NCBI GenBank assembly: GCA_022573285.1
Contig: JACZUF010000015.1
Span: forward strand, 1 to 62,255
Direction: 5' to 3'
Source of the DNA: Chloroflexota bacterium
GTDB lineage: Bacteria > Chloroflexota > Dehalococcoidia > Lucifugimonadales > UBA3495
DNA length: 62,255 nt
Shown one piece after another: positions 58,826 through 62,255 of this stretch (positions within the stretch are counted from its first letter, which is position 1; each line of letters opens with the position of its first letter). The notes beneath the pieces were generated by a model. The model was not told the origin of the DNA, did not search any database, and saw only the letters and a list, made by a program, of their open reading frames with translations. Position numbers and translations under genes: made by a program.

Positions 58826-58854
58826 TCCAAGGTGTCTTGGAGGGCTTTCTTGTT
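58821..58854 (+). terminator. Terminator after tRNA-Lys
   Basis: AGCCCTCCAAG (58821-58831) and CTTGGAGGGCT (58836-58846) make a perfect 11-pair stem with a four-base loop, then TTCTTGTT. By the logic of integration this terminator came with the element; the original one is at 60557. Confidence 0.8.
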
Positions 58855-58861
58855 GAGCCGA

Positions 58862-58880
58862 TGTGCACAGGATGTGCACA
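58862..58880. promoter_or_regulatory. Two TGTGCACA sites at the left end
   Basis: TGTGCACA at 58862-58869 and 58873-58880, starts 11 bases apart, just after the recombinase stop. An 18-base match with one difference recurs at the right end. They are likely recombinase or excision-factor binding sites; this is inferred from placement. Confidence 0.6.
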
Positions 58881-58882
58881 GA

Positions 58883-59143
58883 CTATTTTCCGGAGAGCTT
58901 CGCGTCCAAGGCCAATGCCGCAGCCTCTTGTATCCCTGGTAGAACGTGGCTGTAGATATCCATCGTCGTGGCGATGGTAGCGTGGCCCAGGCGCTCTGAG
59001 ACAACTTTGGGGTTGATCCCGGATTCCAGCAACAGAGTTGCATGAGCGTGGCGCAGCTCATGGACCGTTAGATGGGGCAGCCCGGACGCCTTTATCAAGT
59101 CGGTGAAATCTCGGGTGATTGCGTCCGGTATACTTAGGGTATG
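58883..59143 (-). pseudogene. C-terminal remnant of a tyrosine recombinase (integrase)
   Basis: The last 86 codons read IPDAITRDFTDLIKASGLPH, then LTVHELRHAHATLLLESG, INPKVVSERLGHATIATTM and DIYSHVLPG. The HxxR box (HELRH), LGH and the nucleophile Tyr (DIYSHV) are present. Everything before is lost: an in-frame TAA lies at 59144-59146, next to a short AC run (59146-59158), and the first catalytic Arg and the core-binding domain are gone. It cannot recombine alone. It lies at the expected position inside attL. Confidence 0.9.
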
Positions 59144-59294
59144 TTACACACACACACAATATTTTGGGGTAATTCTGTCAGAGGCGGCTACGGCCCGTTT
59201 TGGCCATCGTGGGTCACGCGCCTGAGTTGGCGTAGTACCAGAATGGTGATAAAGTGTGCACAATTAGAGTCTTCCAACTTGGCCGGAGGCGCGA
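59144..59294. other. Spacer at the recombinase break with an AC run
   Basis: Contains ACACACACACACA (59146-59158), where homology to recombinases ends, then the cargo promoter and a TGTGCACA site. No gene is seen. Confidence 0.6.
59227..59262 (+). promoter_or_regulatory. Cargo promoter with overlapping TGTGCACA site
   Basis: TTGGCG (59227-59232), 17 bases, TAAAGT (59250-59255). TGTGCACA (59255-59262) covers the predicted start of transcription. A factor bound there would be expected to repress the three-gene cargo. The same octamer sits at both ends of the element. Confidence 0.6.
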
Positions 59295-59597
59295 ATGCCT
59301 GAATCGTTTGATGTCTACACCGATTCGTTCCAAGTCAATATTGGAGCATGGGGTGCGACGATTAACTTCAGCTTAAGTTCGAATAACCCCCCAGCTCCTG
59401 GGTCGCAGCCCCAGTCGGCACCCTTGGGGACAGTTCGCACCAGCCTTGAGCACCTCAAGGTCATGACATTCATGTTGAAAAGACAGATTAGCCAATTTGA
59501 AAGCAGCCAACAGATTACCATCGAACTACCCACCCAAGTCCTCTCGGCCACGGGGATTCCAATGGAAGATTGGGATGCTTTTTGGAAGCAAGCTTAA
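59295..59597 (+). CDS. DUF3467-like small protein
   Basis: The 100-residue product reads ESFDVYTDSFQVNIGAWGATINFSL, then GTVRTSLEHLKVMTFMLKRQISQFES. This resembles DUF3467, whose members have a beta-hairpin start and a later helix with a pattern like MSPxHAKxLxxxLxxNLxxYE. The match is by eye and partial. ATG follows GGAGGCGCGA. It is the first gene of the cargo and its GC content is lower than the flanks. Function is unknown. Confidence 0.55.
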   Translation: MPESFDVYTDSFQVNIGAWGATINFSLSSNNPPAPGSQPQSAPLGTVRTSLEHLKVMTFMLKRQISQFESSQQITIELPTQVLSATGIPMEDWDAFWKQA

Positions 59598-59613
59598 TCC
59601 CAGGATGTATTGT

Positions 59614-60027
59614 ATGACAACAGCAAATTCTGGCCCTCTAATTACACAAGAAACTTCAGAACACGCGCTCCAAGGCGCTACCGGTTCGGAAGGCGCGATT
59701 ATTGATTTCACTCGCGCAGCGTCCGGCACCGTCCTGATTTATGCGGCCACTAGAGTCCAGAAGGGCACACCAATCGGTGGCACCGACTGGATATTGAACT
59801 TCGACTTAGGCGTAGAATTGGAATTTGGTGAAGATTCAGTTGTTGCGTACAGTTTATTGGTGGATGATTACGCGCAGGGCTCGAATCGACATGAAGCTGT
59901 ACTGGCTTTGTTGGCATCGCTATCAGAATACCTGGAGTCCCTCGAGCAGAGGGCACGGGTAGCAGATTTGTCGGATGAGCTCAAAGATGCCCTCGGTAAC
60001 CTCCAAACCTTATTGGTAAAACCTTAA
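59614..60027 (+). CDS. HicB-like candidate antitoxin
   Basis: The 137-residue protein has a beta-rich first half (GTVLIYAATRVQKGTPIGG, DWILNFDLGVELEFGED). It then has VVAYSLLVDDYAQGSNRHEAVLALLASLSEYLESL, a strand-turn-helix pattern like HicB (VAYSPELDVxxQGxTxEEAxxNLxEAxELYLE). A C-terminal helix (LSDELKDALGNLQTLL) might be the DNA- or toxin-contact end. ATG 59614 is chosen with AGGA upstream. It ends nine bases before the HicA-like gene. The family link is a by-eye judgement. Confidence 0.5.
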   Translation: MTTANSGPLITQETSEHALQGATGSEGAIIDFTRAASGTVLIYAATRVQKGTPIGGTDWILNFDLGVELEFGEDSVVAYSLLVDDYAQGSNRHEAVLALLASLSEYLESLEQRARVADLSDELKDALGNLQTLLVKP

Positions 60028-60036
60028 CAACCCGGC

Positions 60037-60336
60037 ATGGATGTCGGGGAGATTCGCAGTGCGATGGTCCGCAAGTTGGACGCGTTCGAAGATCGGCGAA
60101 AAGACCATATATGGTTCTATTTTTCCTACGATGGCAAAGAGTACAAGGGGCCCAAGCTGTCGCACTCTTGGCATGGCGACTTAAATGATCAGCAGATCTC
60201 TTGGCTAAAAAAACCATTGGAATTGACGAAGGGTGAGTTTCAAGATTTTGTACAGTGCCCTCTCAGTCGACAAGAATTTTTCGAAAAGTGGACGGAGCGT
60301 AAAGGCCTACCGAGACCTTCATCCAAAACTCCTTAG
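60037..60336 (+). CDS. HicA-like candidate toxin
   Basis: The 99-residue basic protein opens with helix VRKLDAFEDRRKDHIWFYFSYDGKEY and continues GPKLSHSWHGDLNDQQISWL, then LELTKGEFQDFVQCPLSRQEFFEKW. It resembles small HicA/YcfA-like proteins with DHxxF in a strand, SHG-like turn, and QLxLTKxEFxxLVxCPLS at the end. The His in DHIWF is at the position of the catalytic His of HicA. It follows the HicB-like gene by nine bases. The assignment is by eye; a toxin role is inferred. Confidence 0.5.
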   Translation: MDVGEIRSAMVRKLDAFEDRRKDHIWFYFSYDGKEYKGPKLSHSWHGDLNDQQISWLKKPLELTKGEFQDFVQCPLSRQEFFEKWTERKGLPRPSSKTP

Positions 60337-60491
60337 TAACCACCCCAATTGATTTGAGTCAGCGACAATTTTCTTTGTTTGTGCACAGAATGTGCACGTT
60401 CGTTACATGTTGAATGATGTTGGGGGGTGTTCTTAGCTTCGGCGAGAGAATGTAACAACATCATCCGGCACGCCTAAACATCGATGTCGAG
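60337..60491. other. Right-end spacer of the element
   Basis: Contains two TGTGCAC sites (60380-60387 and 60391-60397) and a nine-base inverted repeat, ATGATGTTG (60414-60422) with CAACATCAT (60456-60464). No gene is seen. Confidence 0.6.
60380..60397. promoter_or_regulatory. Two TGTGCAC sites at the right end
   Basis: TGTGCACAGAATGTGCAC differs at one base from 58862-58879. The two octamer starts are again 11 bases apart. Confidence 0.6.
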
Positions 60492-60561
60492 TGACTCTTA
60501 ATCAGTAGGTTCTCGGTTCGACCCCGAGGCGGGTCACCAATATTTAGGCACGACTAAGCCC
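60492..60561. repeat. Right direct repeat (attR): displaced 3' part of tRNA-Lys
   Basis: It matches 58756-58825 with two mismatches in 70. It carries the anticodon arm, T arm and CCA of tRNA-Lys but lacks the 5' acceptor and D arm, so it is not a working tRNA. Confidence 0.85.
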
Positions 60562-60591
60562 GGATTATTCGATCCGGGCTTTCTGTTTGTT
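60557..60591 (+). terminator. Original tRNA-Lys terminator
   Basis: AGCCCGGAT (60557-60565) and ATCCGGGCT (60572-60580) form a nine-pair stem, followed by TTCTGTTTGTT. It lies in the chromosomal side of the element and is probably the ancestral terminator of the tRNA gene. Confidence 0.75.
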
Positions 60592-60794
60592 GCGAATGCC
60601 GCCAATTGTTCGCGAACTTTTTCCGGCCACGGTGTCTGACATGACACCCCACCTTTCTCCTTGCGGGATGACTCCTTTCTATTTTGGTTCGCCGCTTCCA
60701 CACCCTACGCCCGATCTCTGCATCGAATTAGTCAGCCCGTTTGTTGCAATGGCAACGAGTGCGGGAATCTTGATGTTCTGACGGAGCGTGATCC
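60592..60794. other. Intergenic region before the lipoprotein gene
   Basis: Nothing recognisable except a GGAG ribosome site before ATG 60795 and a small GTTGC/GCAAC hairpin. No promoter is convincing. Confidence 0.4.
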
Positions 60795-62048
60795 ATGTCC
60801 AATAAACGACTTGGCGGCTTGGGAATAATCATTGGGGCCGTTGCCCTTATCGCTGTGGCCTGCGGCGGCGGGGATGACAATTCCAACGCGACCACAGTGC
60901 AACCGACCTCCGCCCCCTTGGCAACCGCGGCGCCGAGCGAGGCCAGCACCCAACCTGCGTCCGGCTCAGAGGCCACATCGCCGCCCACAGCCGCGGCAAG
61001 ATACTCATGGGACGTAAGCGAGGTTGACAGCGCCGGGGCCAAGCCGTCCATTGCGGTGGACGCTTCGGGTATACCCCACATCGCATTCATGTCCGAGGCC
61101 ACCCCGGGTTTCCTGAAGAGCGCAGTCCTAAACGGCGGCGCATGGGACGTGTCCACGGTGACTACCGGATACCTGTACGGTCCCCTGGACATCGCGCTGG
61201 ACTCGGATGGGTCTCCCCAGATCGTCTGGCACAACCACGACAATGAAGACGGAAGCTATGGCAGGCTAGCGAACGGAGAATGGGTAAACACCGATATCCA
61301 GAGTTCTGGGCACGATGGATGGGACATCAACATCGCCCTCGACTCAGGCGGGTCGCCCCACGTGCTGTCGGTGGACCCGGCCCAATTTGGCAGTCAAAAC
61401 GGCCTCGAATACGCTACTTTGGATGGAGAAACCTGGACCGTGGAAAAGGTGGGTACCGGCCCTCTTCCGTATGAGTTCGGCAACTCCATAGCCGTCGATT
61501 CCCAGGGTCGGCCCCACATCGTGTGGTTCGATGACCAAGGCAAAGACCTGAAATACGCCATCAGAGACTCCGGCGGTTGGACCATCTCCACCGTGGACTC
61601 GGCGGGCGACGTTGGCCGTTACCCGTCGCTGGCCCTAGACCAGGACGGCAACCCGGTGGTCAGTTACTACCAGACTCTGAGTGAGTCCAGCGGCGCCATC
61701 AAACTGGCACGCTGGGACGGCAGCCAGTGGAATGTCCAACGCATCGACCAACTGGACGATGTCTTCCCGGGATTCTTCGGCGCCAGGAAGAACAGTTCGG
61801 TCGTTCTGGACGCCGACGGCAACCCCATCGTCGCCTATTCTGATGAGTCGGTGGTCAAGCTCGCTTCCTGGAACGGAGACGGCTGGGACATCGAAACCGT
61901 GGCAACCGCAGACAAGGAGCCCCTGGGACAACAGGTCTCAATGGCGCTGGACACTCAGGGTGTGCTCCACATCACCTTCGCCGATGTCCGCCAAAAGGGC
62001 CGGCCGGGAGTCCTGGGCACGGTGATGTACGCGCGGGGAACACCGTAG
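60795..62048 (+). CDS. Lipoprotein with beta-propeller-like repeats
   Basis: The 417 residues have a lipoprotein signal peptide (IIGAVALIAVACGGG, Cys at about residue 23). A Thr/Pro/Ala/Ser-rich linker (about 32-68) follows, then about six repeats. Each has a unit such as SIAVDASGIPHIAFMSE, DIALDSDGSPQIVWHN or SIAVDSQGRPHIVWFDD, plus a WTVEKVG-type strand. This resembles secreted propeller proteins of unknown role. GGAG precedes the ATG. It is probably cell-surface exposed. No enzyme motif is seen. Confidence 0.85.
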   Translation: MSNKRLGGLGIIIGAVALIAVACGGGDDNSNATTVQPTSAPLATAAPSEASTQPASGSEATSPPTAAARYSWDVSEVDSAGAKPSIAVDASGIPHIAFMSEATPGFLKSAVLNGGAWDVSTVTTGYLYGPLDIALDSDGSPQIVWHNHDNEDGSYGRLANGEWVNTDIQSSGHDGWDINIALDSGGSPHVLSVDPAQFGSQNGLEYATLDGETWTVEKVGTGPLPYEFGNSIAVDSQGRPHIVWFDDQGKDLKYAIRDSGGWTISTVDSAGDVGRYPSLALDQDGNPVVSYYQTLSESSGAIKLARWDGSQWNVQRIDQLDDVFPGFFGARKNSSVVLDADGNPIVAYSDESVVKLASWNGDGWDIETVATADKEPLGQQVSMALDTQGVLHITFADVRQKGRPGVLGTVMYARGTP

Positions 62049-62255
62049 TTGGCGTAGGCACTCTAATATGATTGTGCTCGCTATTGAACCGGCGAACCGG
62101 GCGTAGATTACGCAACACCGGGTACCGTCATACCAGAAGGACTCCAACGATTAGGACCCTGAGGCCGGTCCATAGCCTCTTCCGGACCTCCTGCGGGCAG
62201 TCCGCCAATTCTCCTGCTATCCATATCTAAACCCCCTAAATCGATGCCCGCCAAA
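62049..62255. other. Right edge without a recognised gene
   Basis: These 207 bases carry no supported gene. A promoter-like TATAAT is not present. The region may lead into a gene beyond the window. Confidence 0.5.

Noticed and set aside
59146..59158. AC run as a phase-variable switch
   Set aside because: It is not inside an intact gene; it lies at the broken end of the recombinase.
60492..60539. A second tRNA-Lys gene
   Set aside because: The 5' acceptor strand and D arm are missing; only the 3' part is present, as in an attachment site.

Overview
The window is a contiguous piece of a moderately GC-rich bacterial chromosome. Gene content suggests the phylum Chloroflexota, class Dehalococcoidia, most likely a SAR202-like lineage. 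The reasons are paired F420-type LLM oxidoreductases, CaiB/BaiF, MmgE/PrpD and acyl-CoA dehydrogenase genes, DUF1800 and DUF1501 proteins, a tuf-rpmG-secE-nusG-rplKAJL block that is not followed by rpoBC, many TTG starts and several lipoproteins. This placement is inferred from gene content; no phylogeny was computed.

Region 1 (1-5.4 kb) is a translation/transcription operon: tRNA 3' end, tuf, rpmG, secE, nusG, rplK, rplA, rplJ, rplL and a small zinc-ribbon gene, ending in a perfect-palindrome terminator. The rplJ leader holds an intrinsic terminator and a mutually exclusive long stem, a readable L10-type attenuator. Region 2 (5.4-21.2 kb) has an S41-family lipoprotein that lacks its catalytic dyad; EthD-like, DUF885, PIG-L, GNAT and DUF502 genes; and a minus-strand string of PpiC-like isomerase, hom, thrC, folE, GNAT and GT4 genes. 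Upstream of it lie rpsF-ssb-rpsR and glyA. L10 and S6 carry long acidic tails, and S18 carries a Gly/Arg extension.

Region 3 (21.4-30.3 kb) has a methyltransferase, trxB, a CoA-binding protein, an acyl-CoA-dehydrogenase-like protein without the usual catalytic Glu, and a set of DUF1800, SDR, DUF1501 and NHL-repeat genes with no export signals, followed by a Fur-family regulator. Region 4 (30.4-48 kb) is catabolic and accessory: a frameshifted methyltransferase, lipoprotein hydrolase, LLM/CaiB/MmgE/ACAD on the minus strand facing away from ferritin-like/LLM/MBL genes on the plus strand, an M14-like/GH105 fusion, a surface-anchored TolB-like propeller, an HpcH/HpaI aldolase, MFS transporter and cobalamin-binding-like protein.

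Region 5 (48.5-58.6 kb) has a flavin reductase, a repeat-dense spacer, gyrA, a class-I-amidotransferase hydrolase, an XdhC-MocA pair, an MFS transporter, an unusual asparaginase and a metallophosphoesterase. Region 6 (58.7-60.6 kb) is the most interesting part: an intact tRNA-Lys(CTT), a 70-bp direct repeat of its 3' part 1,736 bp downstream, a decayed tyrosine recombinase, TGTGCACA sites at both ends and at the cargo promoter, and three small cargo genes, the last two resembling a HicB/HicA-type toxin-antitoxin pair. The window ends with a beta-propeller-like lipoprotein.

Promoters of the form TTGACA-N17/18-TAnnnT are legible before many genes and help to fix transcription units.
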